Of a DNA stretch of 38,623 nucleotides, positions 24,387 to 32,266 are shown piece after piece. Position 1 is the stretch's first letter; every line of letters starts with the position of its first letter. The translations under genes were made by a program, and so were the position numbers. The stretch covers positions 1 through 38,623 of the forward strand of contig JAEUSF010000009.1 in the NCBI GenBank assembly GCA_016788665.1. The letters run 5' to 3'. A model generated the notes under the pieces. That model ran no database searches, was not told the DNA's origin, and worked only from the letters and a program-made list of their open reading frames with translations. This DNA is from Candidatus Doudnabacteria bacterium. Its GTDB lineage: Bacteria > Patescibacteriota > Doudnabacteria > UBA920.

Positions 24387-26234
24387 ATGTCACTTTTTTC
24401 CCCAAAAACTGAAGCTGAAATCGAAGCAAAAAAAGAGCGCTTAAAAGAGCTCGAAAATGAAAAGGACGCTGGCAAGCGCCTGGTTGATGTTGAAAAGACT
24501 TATAGGGAAGGCTTGACCACTTTAAAGGACTTGTTAGCTCCGGCTTCCTTAAAGTTTGAAGGTTCTCACTTTGAACTTAATGGAAGGTTTGGAAGAAGTT
24601 TTTTTGTACTTGCCTACCCCAGGTTTTTGTCTAGTAACTGGCTGTCTTTTATTATCCAATCTGAGGGCGCTTTGGATGTTTCAATGTTTGTCTACCCTAT
24701 TGATTCTGAAACTATTTTAAAGAAGCTTAAAAGCAAGGTAGGAGAAATTGGTTCCCAAATGTCCATTAACCAGGAAAAAGGCCAAGTTAGGGACCCGATG
24801 CTGGAAACAGCATATCAAGATGTAGAGGGTTTGCGCGATCAGCTTATGCAAGGCACTGAAAAATATTTTAGGTTTGCTTTGTATTTTACAATTTATGCCG
24901 ACGACTTAAAAGAGCTTGACCGAAATTCTTCGACTTTGGAGTCTTCTTTAGGTGCCAAGCTTATTGTTACTAAGCGAGCTGTAATGCAGACTCAGGACGG
25001 CTATAATTCTACGCTTCCTTTGGGGAGCGACATGCTGGATGTTGGTAACAATTTAAACACGAGCCCTCTTTCGACCACGTTTCCTTTTGTGTCTTCTGAC
25101 CTACCCCCACACGACGGTATATTGTACGGCATTAACCGCCATAATAACAGTCTTATACTTTTTGACCGTTTTCAGATGGAAAATGCAAATAGCGTAATTT
25201 TTGCTAAGTCTGGTGCTGGTAAATCTTATGCTGTTAAGTTGGAAATTTTGCGTTCTCTTATGATAGGTACCGAGGTTATTGTTATTGACCCGGAAAACGA
25301 GTATCAGCATTTGGCGCAGGCGGTTGGCGGTACATATTTAAACGTCTCACTGAATTCTGACTCGAGAATTAACCCGTTCGATTTGCCGGTGGGGCTGGAG
25401 GGCGAGGACCCTAAAGATATTTTAAGATCGGCCATTATAAATTTGCTTGGCTTGTTTAGTTTGGCGCTCGGGAAGCTTAATCCTACCGAAGAAGCAATAA
25501 TGGACAAGGCAATTTGGCAAACATATGCAAAGAAAGATATAACAGAAAACTTGTCAGATTTTAGAAGTGCCGAAATGCCAACCATGAACGACCTTATAGA
25601 AATTTTGTCTGGTATGGTGGGGGCAGAAAGCTTGGCACAAAGACTGACAAAATATACCGAAGGAACTTTTGCAGGGCTTTTTAACCAGCCTACCAATGTG
25701 GTGTTAAATAACCAACTGGTTATATTTTCTATACGTGATTTGGAGGAAGAGCTTCGCCCAATAGCCATGTATATAATTTTAAATTATATTTGGAATATGG
25801 TCAGGGCGGAGTTGAAGAAGAGGATTTTGGCTGTTGACGAAGCCTGGATTCTAATGCAGCACGAAGACAGCGCAAGGTTTTTATTTGGCATTGCCAAGCG
25901 TGCTAGAAAGTACTATTTAGGCCTTACAACTATAACTCAGGATGTGGCGGACTTTTTGGCTTCGCCGTACGGTAAGCCTATTGTGACTAATTCATCCATA
26001 CAAATGCTTTTAAAGCAGTCTCCCGCTGCTATAAATATAATTGCCGAGACTTTCTTTTTGACCGAAGGGGAAAAATATTTGTTGCTTGAAAGCGAAGTGG
26101 GAGAAGGTATATTTTTTGCAGGCCTAAAGCATGCGGCAATAAAAATATACGCTTCGTATGTCGAGGACCAGATTATAACCACAGACCCAAAACAACTTTT
26201 AGAGATACAAGAAAGCCAGGAAAAACTAAATTAA
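24387..26234 (+). CDS. virB4: VirB4-type conjugation ATPase
   Basis: The motor ATPase of the T4SS-like machine, 615 residues. The N-terminus has the VirB4 lead LLAPASLKFEGSHFEL and FFVLAYPRFLSSNWLS; the Walker A motif AKSGAGKSYA is at about 273, an IDPENEYQHLA block follows at about 300, Walker B is ILAVDEAWILMQ at about 479, and TTITQDVADFL follows at about 514 (motif of HerA/FtsK-type ATPases). VirB4 energises substrate transfer or pilus assembly at the inner membrane; it docks with VirB6-like and PrgI-like proteins, both encoded upstream. No Shine-Dalgarno is visible before the ATG at 24387. All catalytic residues are intact, so the machine appears functional. Confidence 0.9.
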   Translation: MSLFSPKTEAEIEAKKERLKELENEKDAGKRLVDVEKTYREGLTTLKDLLAPASLKFEGSHFELNGRFGRSFFVLAYPRFLSSNWLSFIIQSEGALDVSMFVYPIDSETILKKLKSKVGEIGSQMSINQEKGQVRDPMLETAYQDVEGLRDQLMQGTEKYFRFALYFTIYADDLKELDRNSSTLESSLGAKLIVTKRAVMQTQDGYNSTLPLGSDMLDVGNNLNTSPLSTTFPFVSSDLPPHDGILYGINRHNNSLILFDRFQMENANSVIFAKSGAGKSYAVKLEILRSLMIGTEVIVIDPENEYQHLAQAVGGTYLNVSLNSDSRINPFDLPVGLEGEDPKDILRSAIINLLGLFSLALGKLNPTEEAIMDKAIWQTYAKKDITENLSDFRSAEMPTMNDLIEILSGMVGAESLAQRLTKYTEGTFAGLFNQPTNVVLNNQLVIFSIRDLEEELRPIAMYIILNYIWNMVRAELKKRILAVDEAWILMQHEDSARFLFGIAKRARKYYLGLTTITQDVADFLASPYGKPIVTNSSIQMLLKQSPAAINIIAETFFLTEGEKYLLLESEVGEGIFFAGLKHAAIKIYASYVEDQIITTDPKQLLEIQESQEKLN

Positions 26235-26235
26235 A

Positions 26236-26411
26236 TTTCAAATTTCAAATTCAAAATATCAAATGCTTTATTGCAAATATCAGGTTTGTTAGCATTAGGC
26301 TGGGCAATGGATTTTAGTTTTGAAAGTTAGCTTGCGTACTTTTTGCAATTATTTTGAAAAAGGTTTGTAATGTACTGTGCAGATTTGATATTTGATATTT
26401 GATATTTGATA
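26236..26411. repeat. Inverted arrays of 7-nt units around a geneless core
   Basis: Left array 26236-26263: TTTCAAA, TTTCAAA, TTCAAAA, TATCAAA. Right array 26384-26411: four exact TTTGATA units. The arrays are inverted relative to each other with a core of about 120 nt that has no ORF. This is the same unit family and the same geometry as around the four-helix-bundle gene (22207-22652), minus cargo. The left array starts 1 nt after the virB4 stop; the right one ends 9 nt before the next ATG. Confidence 0.7.
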
Positions 26412-26420
26412 TTTTATCGT

Positions 26421-29084
26421 ATGGCTGATGAGCAAAGTACTGCGCTGGAGGATGCGGTAGAGGATGGTGAAGAAAAAATAGAGCAAACTTCTGTTGGTCC
26501 CCAAGAATTTTACTTGGGGAGTTTTTCGCGCATGCCTTCGGGCGAGCAGTTTATTATAAAAGGGATTTTAGTTAATGGGGTACCGGTTCAGGGAAGCGGA
26601 ACTAATGTGCTTAGGGTAAAGGACGTGATTACGGTGCTTTCCGGAAATGGTAACTTAGGCAAGCTTTTTTCTAGGGTTGGATTTTTGGTAAACGGAGCAA
26701 TTTTGCCTGATAATTTAATTGCGCCTGCGAGTACAAATTTGGACATAGAGTTTGGGGTACCTGAGCAATTGTTGGAACAAATTGAAGCAGGGCAGACGTT
26801 ACGGGTTTATGTTAGCGGACGGTATGGAAGCGGTGTTGTTTCCATGCCTTTGGTTTTTTTGGGTGATAGTCAGAATGAAAAAAATGAGAAAAAGAAGGGG
26901 GCTTTAGAAAGAAAACAAAGGTATGCTGAAGATTTTAACAAAGAGGAGACTTCGGACTTTGGCGGTCTAATGGCTAATGCTTTGCATAAAGCACCTTTAG
27001 ACGCACTTTCTATGGCCACGGGCGGAGTTTTTAACCCGCTTTTGTCTAGCCGAATGCAAAGTGCGTTGGTAAACAACGATGCAAAAACTTTAAAAAATTT
27101 AACCGAAGTTGCAATAAAAAACGGGGATAAAAAAACCCTTGAAGCGGTTTTACAAAGCGCTTCGACTGCCGAACAAAAAGAAATTTTAAGCTCTGCGCTG
27201 GTAAAAATAGAAAAGAGTCAGGCGACGGAGGTAACCCAAAGGAGGGCAGTTTCTGTAAATACTGAGAGTGGTTTGAAAACCAAGGCTTCGGTAAAAGCCC
27301 GTATGGAAGCTGAGGACTTGGAAGCTCAGGCTTCGCTTATGGACGAAGAAGAAATAAATTCTACTGTTAGTGTTTCCTCTAGCCTGGATGGCAATATAAG
27401 TTCACCGGCTACTACCAATATAGGGGCGGAAGTGAAAACAGAAGCGGCTAATGAAGAAGTTTTGCAAAGTTCGGTTTCTGGCCAAGCCGAGGCCGGAGTT
27501 TCTGGTCAGGTGAGTTCTCAAAGCGGCGGTACTATTTCGGAAAATGCGAGCCAAAGTTTAAATTCCGAAACAAGCGTTCAGAACAAAGTGGATGCTAAAA
27601 CAACTAGCGCGCAAAAAAATATTGAAACTGCAACTTTAGAAGATTCTCAAACCCTAAACACGGATTCAGAAGAGGGTAACGAAGCAAAAGTAGAAGGAGG
27701 TCTGGAACAGAATAAGAACTTGGAAGATGGAAAAGAAAATAATAGCCCAGTTTCATTTAACCAGAATGCAAATTTAGAACTTAGCTCTGAAATGGGCGAG
27801 GCTAATAAGGAAGATATAAAGGCCAATGTGCAGGCTGGTGTAAATGCCAAAGGTGAATTTTCGGAGCCAAAGAAAGATTTGCCGGGCCAAGAGAAAAATA
27901 AAAATGGCTTAAATGAACCTGCGGGTGAGACAAGCGGAAGCCCAGAAGAAGAAACACAAGCAAGGCCGCAGGAAAGTGAAAATAACAAAGGACAAAATGA
28001 GGAGCCTGATGAAAGCGCTTCTTTGGCGGGCGCAGACAAAGCGCCTGGGACTGGTGAGGAAAAAGTACAAGGACAAACAAGTAAGGCTGGGCAAGAAATA
28101 TTTTCTCGGCTTAAGAATCGCGAGAAGAGGTCTTTAATGCAAAGCGACTTAGATCGCGCAGAGTCATTGGCACAAAATGAGCCTGTCAGGGGCGAGAAAA
28201 AAGGCAAGGCAAAAAATGAGCCAAGTTCAAAAGGGTTAAAAAATCCATCTTTGCCAAAACTTAGTTCTGCCGCATTGTCTGGGGCACTAGCTGGGGCAGT
28301 GGAGCCTGGTTTGGATAGTGCCTCTGAAAGTTTGGGTAGTACTAAGGCGAATGTTCCTTCTAAGGAGTCTGGGGGCGAGGAGGCGGAGGATGCGCCTACG
28401 TTGGATACGCCGCCAGAGCCAGCTCAGAGCGCTCCGGTTAGTCAAAATAAAGTCGGCAATAAACAAAAAGAGGAAGCCGGTGAGTTAGGAGAAGACGAGT
28501 TGCCGGAGCAGGCTGAGGAAAATTTGCCGCCTGAGCCGGTTTTGCCACAAGTGCCTCAAGAAAAAGAAGTTACGGCAGAAATAAAGGTCGCCGCTGAAAC
28601 AGCAAGTAAATTTTTGGACACCATGTTGTTATCTGCCTGTGCTTGGATTTGGGGTATGGCAATACCTACTTTTGGACTGTCTATTATTTTGGGGGCTGTA
28701 GCGGGAGATTTTATTGTCTTGCTTAAGGGGTGGCTTATTTCGCGTGCGACTCGCGGAATATCTTTGCCTGAGAAGGTAAAAGATTACACAGATAAGATTG
28801 CGGAACAGGTTACAATTAGCATGAAAGTTAAGCTGAATATTTTGCTTATGAATTTAATAGCATTGATAATGATAGTTGCATTTTTCCTATTTTTTTTGTA
28901 CGTCGGATGCAATACGCCCGTTGGCATAGCCAGTCATAGGTTTTCTTATATTGGAAGTTCTTATCCACAAGCATGTGAGGTTATGGACAGTATGAAAATT
29001 GGGGAGATAACTAAAACAGGTGTCGGTCAAGGACAGGTGAAGGGCGCGGCTGAATATATACAAACAGGCATAAATGCGAGGTAG
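26421..29084 (+). CDS. Long low-complexity membrane protein of the T4SS-like locus
   Basis: Unrecognised; 887 residues from the ATG at 26421. The frame is open 15 nt further to a TTG at 26406, but that lies in the TTTGATA repeat, so the ATG is chosen. The N-terminal 150 residues look beta-rich and compact (FYLGSFSRMPSGEQFII, VYVSGRYGSGVVSMPLVFL). Residues about 190-270 are helical. About 270-720 are Glu/Ser/Gln/Gly-rich and disordered (SLNSETSVQNKVDAK). Two membrane segments follow at about 735-775 (SACAWIWGMAIPTFGLSII) and 805-835 (LLMNLIALIMIVAFFLFFL), with a short Cys-containing tail. The arrangement suggests a cytosolic platform tethered by a long linker to the membrane near VirB4. The abrupt C-terminal end may be a truncation. 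Confidence 0.6.
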   Translation: MADEQSTALEDAVEDGEEKIEQTSVGPQEFYLGSFSRMPSGEQFIIKGILVNGVPVQGSGTNVLRVKDVITVLSGNGNLGKLFSRVGFLVNGAILPDNLIAPASTNLDIEFGVPEQLLEQIEAGQTLRVYVSGRYGSGVVSMPLVFLGDSQNEKNEKKKGALERKQRYAEDFNKEETSDFGGLMANALHKAPLDALSMATGGVFNPLLSSRMQSALVNNDAKTLKNLTEVAIKNGDKKTLEAVLQSASTAEQKEILSSALVKIEKSQATEVTQRRAVSVNTESGLKTKASVKARMEAEDLEAQASLMDEEEINSTVSVSSSLDGNISSPATTNIGAEVKTEAANEEVLQSSVSGQAEAGVSGQVSSQSGGTISENASQSLNSETSVQNKVDAKTTSAQKNIETATLEDSQTLNTDSEEGNEAKVEGGLEQNKNLEDGKENNSPVSFNQNANLELSSEMGEANKEDIKANVQAGVNAKGEFSEPKKDLPGQEKNKNGLNEPAGETSGSPEEETQARPQESENNKGQNEEPDESASLAGADKAPGTGEEKVQGQTSKAGQEIFSRLKNREKRSLMQSDLDRAESLAQNEPVRGEKKGKAKNEPSSKGLKNPSLPKLSSAALSGALAGAVEPGLDSASESLGSTKANVPSKESGGEEAEDAPTLDTPPEPAQSAPVSQNKVGNKQKEEAGELGEDELPEQAEENLPPEPVLPQVPQEKEVTAEIKVAAETASKFLDTMLLSACAWIWGMAIPTFGLSIILGAVAGDFIVLLKGWLISRATRGISLPEKVKDYTDKIAEQVTISMKVKLNILLMNLIALIMIVAFFLFFLYVGCNTPVGIASHRFSYIGSSYPQACEVMDSMKIGEITKTGVGQGQVKGAAEYIQTGINAR

Positions 29085-29092
29085 GGAGCTTG

Positions 29093-29135
29093 TTTTATCT
29101 TTTATGTTTTATTCTTCAGCGGAAAGAGGGAAGAA
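29093..29135. repeat. TTTATCC intergenic repeat, copy 2
   Basis: TTTTATCTTTTATGTTTTA words and the tail CGGAAAGAGGGAAGAA, matching copy 1 (7911-7956) in order and spacing. It begins 8 nt after the stop at 29084. Confidence 0.6.
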
Positions 29136-29136
29136 T

Positions 29137-29165
29137 TTGTAGGAACTGAAGCTTTCTTGTATAAT
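29137..29165 (+). promoter_or_regulatory. Promoter for the beta-propeller gene
   Basis: TTGTAG, 17-nt spacer, TATAAT. A leader of about 40 nt follows, with a real Shine-Dalgarno (AGGGAAAG) close to the ATG at 29214, unlike most genes here. Confidence 0.65.
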
Positions 29166-29213
29166 AAATTTAAAGTTTACCTAGTGAAATAAAAATAAAC
29201 ATAGGGAAAGAGT

Positions 29214-30383
29214 ATGAATAAAAAAGCTATTGCAATTTTGGGGGGAATATTTATTTTAATAATTGGTACTTTGGGTATTTTAATTTACTCACGTTCTTCT
29301 TCGACCCAAAATCCTGATACCGAGCAGTCTGTTGTAGAGAATAATACTGAAAACTCAAGTCAAAATACCGAACCTAATCCTACCACTACTCCGGTAACAA
29401 CGCAGGATAAAATACATAAATTAACCGATGACCAGGTTATAAGCCCGGTTTTAACTTTTGAAGGTGATGGCGTGGCATATTTTACTAAACAAGGGCTTTT
29501 GTATCGTGCAAGCTTTGTTGGGGGGTCGAATCCGTTACAGATTGGTGAAAAAAAGCAGCTTGCTATTGAACAAAAAACAAATTTAAACAAAGTTATTTGG
29601 CCACCAAATACCCAAGATTTTATGTTGGAGTATTTAAACGGCGCTAAGAAGACTTATGAGTTTTATAATAATGAGCAAGGAAAATTTAGTCTTTTACCAC
29701 AAGAGGTGTATTCTTTAAGTTATTTGCCTACGGGAAATAAAATATATTATGTTTGGTCGAGCCAGAACGGCAACGATACCGTTAATGTCTCAGACCCAAA
29801 TACGGAAAATTATAAAACTTTAGGTGAGATTTGGGATAAAAATGCCATGGTCTATGTTTCTCCGGACGGCATGAACGTGGCTTACTATAAAGATCCGGCT
29901 ACTGTATCTGGGGCTGTGAACCCGTTGGTTTTGACCGATACGGAAGGTAAGACTTGGAAAAAAATATCGGGAGGTTTTGTAAAAGGAATTTTATGGTCTC
30001 CTGACGGAAAAAAACTTTTATTTTCTAAACAGGATCCTTCTACTCAGAAATTCCAGCTATGGATATATGATTTGTATACGGAAGATGTTAGAAATTTGGG
30101 TTTAGACACTACGCCAGATAAAGCCGTATGGGCTTTGGACAACCAAACAATTTATGCTGCGGTGCCGTTTACTCAGACAGCTCAGAACAGTGGTTTGACT
30201 TTGGATACTTTTTACAAATTAAGTTTGCAGACTTTGCAGGCAACTCAATATCAGTCGGGGGACAAACAAATAGACGGAGAAGATTTGTTTTTGAACCATA
30301 CACAAAATAATCCGACTGCCGACAAGCTATTTTTTAGAAACGGGCAAGATGGAGGGTTGTATTATCTTGATTTGAATCAATAA
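29214..30383 (+). CDS. Membrane-anchored beta-propeller protein (TolB/PD40-like)
   Basis: 389 residues. One N-terminal helix at about 5-25 (AIAILGGIFILIIGTLGILIY) anchors it with the bulk outside. A Ser/Thr/Asn/Pro-rich linker to about 65 is followed by repeated propeller blades: YVSPDGMNVAYYKDP, ILWSPDGKKLLFSKQDP and AVWALDNQTIYAAVP have the PD40/TolB SPDG pattern. Such propellers bind proteins or glycans. It has its own promoter and Shine-Dalgarno, so it may be a separate unit that follows the T4SS-like operon by chance. The exact partner is unknown. Confidence 0.75.
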   Translation: MNKKAIAILGGIFILIIGTLGILIYSRSSSTQNPDTEQSVVENNTENSSQNTEPNPTTTPVTTQDKIHKLTDDQVISPVLTFEGDGVAYFTKQGLLYRASFVGGSNPLQIGEKKQLAIEQKTNLNKVIWPPNTQDFMLEYLNGAKKTYEFYNNEQGKFSLLPQEVYSLSYLPTGNKIYYVWSSQNGNDTVNVSDPNTENYKTLGEIWDKNAMVYVSPDGMNVAYYKDPATVSGAVNPLVLTDTEGKTWKKISGGFVKGILWSPDGKKLLFSKQDPSTQKFQLWIYDLYTEDVRNLGLDTTPDKAVWALDNQTIYAAVPFTQTAQNSGLTLDTFYKLSLQTLQATQYQSGDKQIDGEDLFLNHTQNNPTADKLFFRNGQDGGLYYLDLNQ

Positions 30384-30473
30384 CCCTGCTAGGCTACTAA
30401 AGTACTATATTTACTAAAATACGAAATAAATAATCAGTAATTTCGTATTTTTGTATTCGTAGCTTCTAATTTT

Positions 30474-31802
30474 ATGGCAAAACAAAGTATTGTTTATATT
30501 TGTTCAAATTGTGGTTATAAAACACCTAGATGGCAAGGTAAATGCTCAAATTGCAATGAGTGGAATACATTAGAAAAGTCTCAAATATCAAACATCAAAC
30601 ATCAAATTGGAACTGCAACTGCAGGCAAAATGGTAGATTTGTCGGAGATTGCCGAGAATCAGAAAATGCGGATTAAAACCGGTATAGAGGAGTTTGATGG
30701 AGTTTTGGGTGGCGGAATCGTACCAGGGAGTTTAGTTTTGCTTGGGGGTGATCCTGGCATTGGTAAATCGACTTTAGCACTTCAACTCTGTTTAAACATA
30801 CGAGAGCAGTCTGTTTTGTATGTTTCTGGTGAGGAGTCGGCTAGTCAAATTAAGCTAAGAGCAGGCCGCATAAGCAAAAGCCATACGTTGCAAGTTTTGG
30901 CCGATACGGATTTAGATGTAGTTTTGGCTACAATTTTGGAACACAAGCCTGATTTGGTTGTTATAGATTCAATTCAAACTTTGTATAGCGAAGAAGCGAG
31001 CGGGGTGGCTGGAGGGGTGGCTCAAGTGACTGGGGCGGTGCAGAAAATAATGCAGACAGCCAAGCAGAATCATATATCGTTTATTATAATTGGCCATGTG
31101 ACTAAGGAAGGATATTTGGCGGGGCCAAAGACTTTAGAGCATATGGTGGACACAGTTTTGTATTTGGAAGGCGAACGGTTTGCGGCGTTTAGAATTTTAC
31201 GCTGTGTGAAGAACCGTTTTGGTACGACTAACGAAGTTGGAGTATTTGAAATGCAGGGACAGGGTTTGGTGGAAGTTAAAAATCCTTCCCAGTTGTTTTT
31301 AGGCGAAGACAGTATAAAAGCTTCGGGTAATATAATTACTTCTGTTATGGAAGGTAGTAGGGCTTTGCTATTAGAAATTCAGGCTTTAACTTCTGTATCT
31401 AACTTTGGTTACCCAAAAAGAACTACTAGCGGTTACGATAATAACCGGTTGCAACTCATAACCGCAATACTTTCTAAGCGGGCTGGACTTAATTTAAGCA
31501 ATCAAGATATTTATATAAATGTTGTAGGCGGATTAAAAATAGAAGAACCGGCAGCTGACTTGGCTGTGGCAGTTGCCATAATTTCCAGTATTAAAGACCA
31601 GGTTTTAGACGGTACTATTATTGTTGGTGAACTAGGACTTTCGGGGGAAGTTAGATTTGTGCCAAACTTGGAAAAAAGAATAAAAGAAGCGGAGAAGCTT
31701 GGATTTAAACAGATAATTTGTCCTAAGACTAAAGTTACTACTGGAAAAATAAAAATATTACCGGTTAGAACTTTAGGCGATGCTGTAAAACTAGTCTCTT
31801 AG
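30474..31802 (+). CDS. radA: DNA repair protein RadA/Sms
   Basis: A RecA-like branch-migration helicase for recombination and, in naturally competent bacteria, uptake of transforming DNA. 442 residues: a C4 zinc finger (Cys 10, 13, 24, 27), Walker A GGDPGIGKST at about 92, Walker B LVVIDSIQTL, the RadA signature KNRFGTTNEVG at about 245, and a C-terminal Lon-protease-like domain (VVGGLKIEEPAADLAVAVA). Residues about 36-46 (SQISNIKHQI) come from a 7-nt tandem repeat (30581-30608) between the zinc finger and the ATPase core. The gene is next to a T4SS-like locus, and comF is also in the window. No clear promoter is seen in the 90-nt gap. Confidence 0.94.
   Translation: MAKQSIVYICSNCGYKTPRWQGKCSNCNEWNTLEKSQISNIKHQIGTATAGKMVDLSEIAENQKMRIKTGIEEFDGVLGGGIVPGSLVLLGGDPGIGKSTLALQLCLNIREQSVLYVSGEESASQIKLRAGRISKSHTLQVLADTDLDVVLATILEHKPDLVVIDSIQTLYSEEASGVAGGVAQVTGAVQKIMQTAKQNHISFIIIGHVTKEGYLAGPKTLEHMVDTVLYLEGERFAAFRILRCVKNRFGTTNEVGVFEMQGQGLVEVKNPSQLFLGEDSIKASGNIITSVMEGSRALLLEIQALTSVSNFGYPKRTTSGYDNNRLQLITAILSKRAGLNLSNQDIYINVVGGLKIEEPAADLAVAVAIISSIKDQVLDGTIIVGELGLSGEVRFVPNLEKRIKEAEKLGFKQIICPKTKVTTGKIKILPVRTLGDAVKLVS
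30581..30608. repeat. Four 7-nt units translated in radA
   Basis: TCAAATA, TCAAACA, TCAAACA, TCAAATT. This is the same unit as the intergenic arrays at 22207 and 26236 (TATCAAA/TTTGATA). It encodes QISNIKHQI in the linker after the zinc finger, keeping the frame. Confidence 0.65.
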
Positions 31803-31817
31803 GGTTTATTTGTAAAC

Positions 31818-31840
31818 TGTAGTTGCCTCGTTTATGAGGC
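31818..31840. repeat. Half copy of the argS palindrome downstream of radA
   Basis: TGTAGTTGCCTCGTTTATG and the following AGGC match the left half of the element at 1513 with one substitution; the right half is replaced by unrelated sequence. It lies 15 nt after the radA stop. Confidence 0.7.
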
Positions 31841-31901
31841 TTTAGTAGATTTGTGAATTAATTCTTAGTACTAAAGTAAAGTTTTTTATTAAAATTTTCA
31901 T

Positions 31902-32102
31902 GTTAAAAGGCGGTAGGAAGAGAGTTCGTGTATCTCTGTCCTGGCCGCCTTTCCTTTAACTCGCGCGTTAGGTCCCGAACAACCTTTGAGCGAGCCAAAG
32001 AACTTGGTGAAGTCTGGTTAAAGCAGCCTACACGTTTGGAGCTTTTGTAAGCACAAAGAGCTCTTATTCCCGCTTCGGAGGCGGAAAAGCTGTTTTAAAC
32101 AG
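31902..32102. ncRNA. Densely structured segment, candidate RNA of unknown family
   Basis: No convincing ORF in this about 200-nt stretch; the gene-free gap as a whole runs 31803-32117. Nested inverted repeats: AAAGGCGG/CCGCCTTT (31906-31952) with an inner AGGA-AGAGA stem; CTTTAAC/GTTAAAG (31954-32023) enclosing CTCGC/GCGAG and AGGT/ACCT; GAGCTTTTGT/ACAAAGAGCTC (32039-32063); CCGC/GCGG (32070-32084); CTGTTT/AAACAG (32090-32102). It does not match tmRNA, RNase P, SRP or 6S signatures as I know them. The strand is undecided. On the minus strand the first hairpin is followed by TTTT and could simply be the terminator of the dksA unit. It could also be untranslated trailer sequence. Confidence 0.35.
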
Positions 32103-32117
32103 ACTGTGGGTGATTGT

Positions 32118-32249
32118 TTAACGCCGGCGCGGGCGCGGGCTGGCAAGGCGGCTTCGCAGGAGAACTTTGCGTTTGCCTGCGCTGTAAGTCACAACCGTCT
32201 GCCCGGACTTAGGGCAGCGGGTGACTTTGACGACTTTGAAGGTCGTCAT
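32118..32249 (-). CDS. Possible 43-residue basic protein downstream of dksA-like gene
   Basis: ATG at 32249, TAA at 32118-32120. The product starts MTTFKVVKVTRCPKSG and ends in an Arg/Pro-rich tail (SPRPRRR). Codon third positions are mostly G or C, like the dksA-type gene that ends 17 nt upstream on the same strand. No Shine-Dalgarno is visible and hairpins overlap the frame, so it might be noncoding. No family recognised. Confidence 0.35.
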   Translation of the reverse strand: MTTFKVVKVTRCPKSGQTVVTYSAGKRKVLLRSRLASPRPRRR

Positions 32250-32266
32250 GGTCGGGCACGGGTAGG

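Noticed and set aside
23607-26234. virB4 split in two by insertion of the 24286-24382 element
   Set aside because: The upstream piece is a TraC-like protein that is a separate gene in related loci, and the VirB4 begins with a normal family N-terminus. Both reading frames have intact ends.
31902-32266. tmRNA, RNase P, SRP or 6S RNA in the GC-rich island
   Set aside because: Neither strand shows the tmRNA tag with an Ala-Ala stop, the RNase P core GAGGAAAGTCC, or the SRP apical loop. A GCAAACGC string looked tag-like but has no fitting stop.
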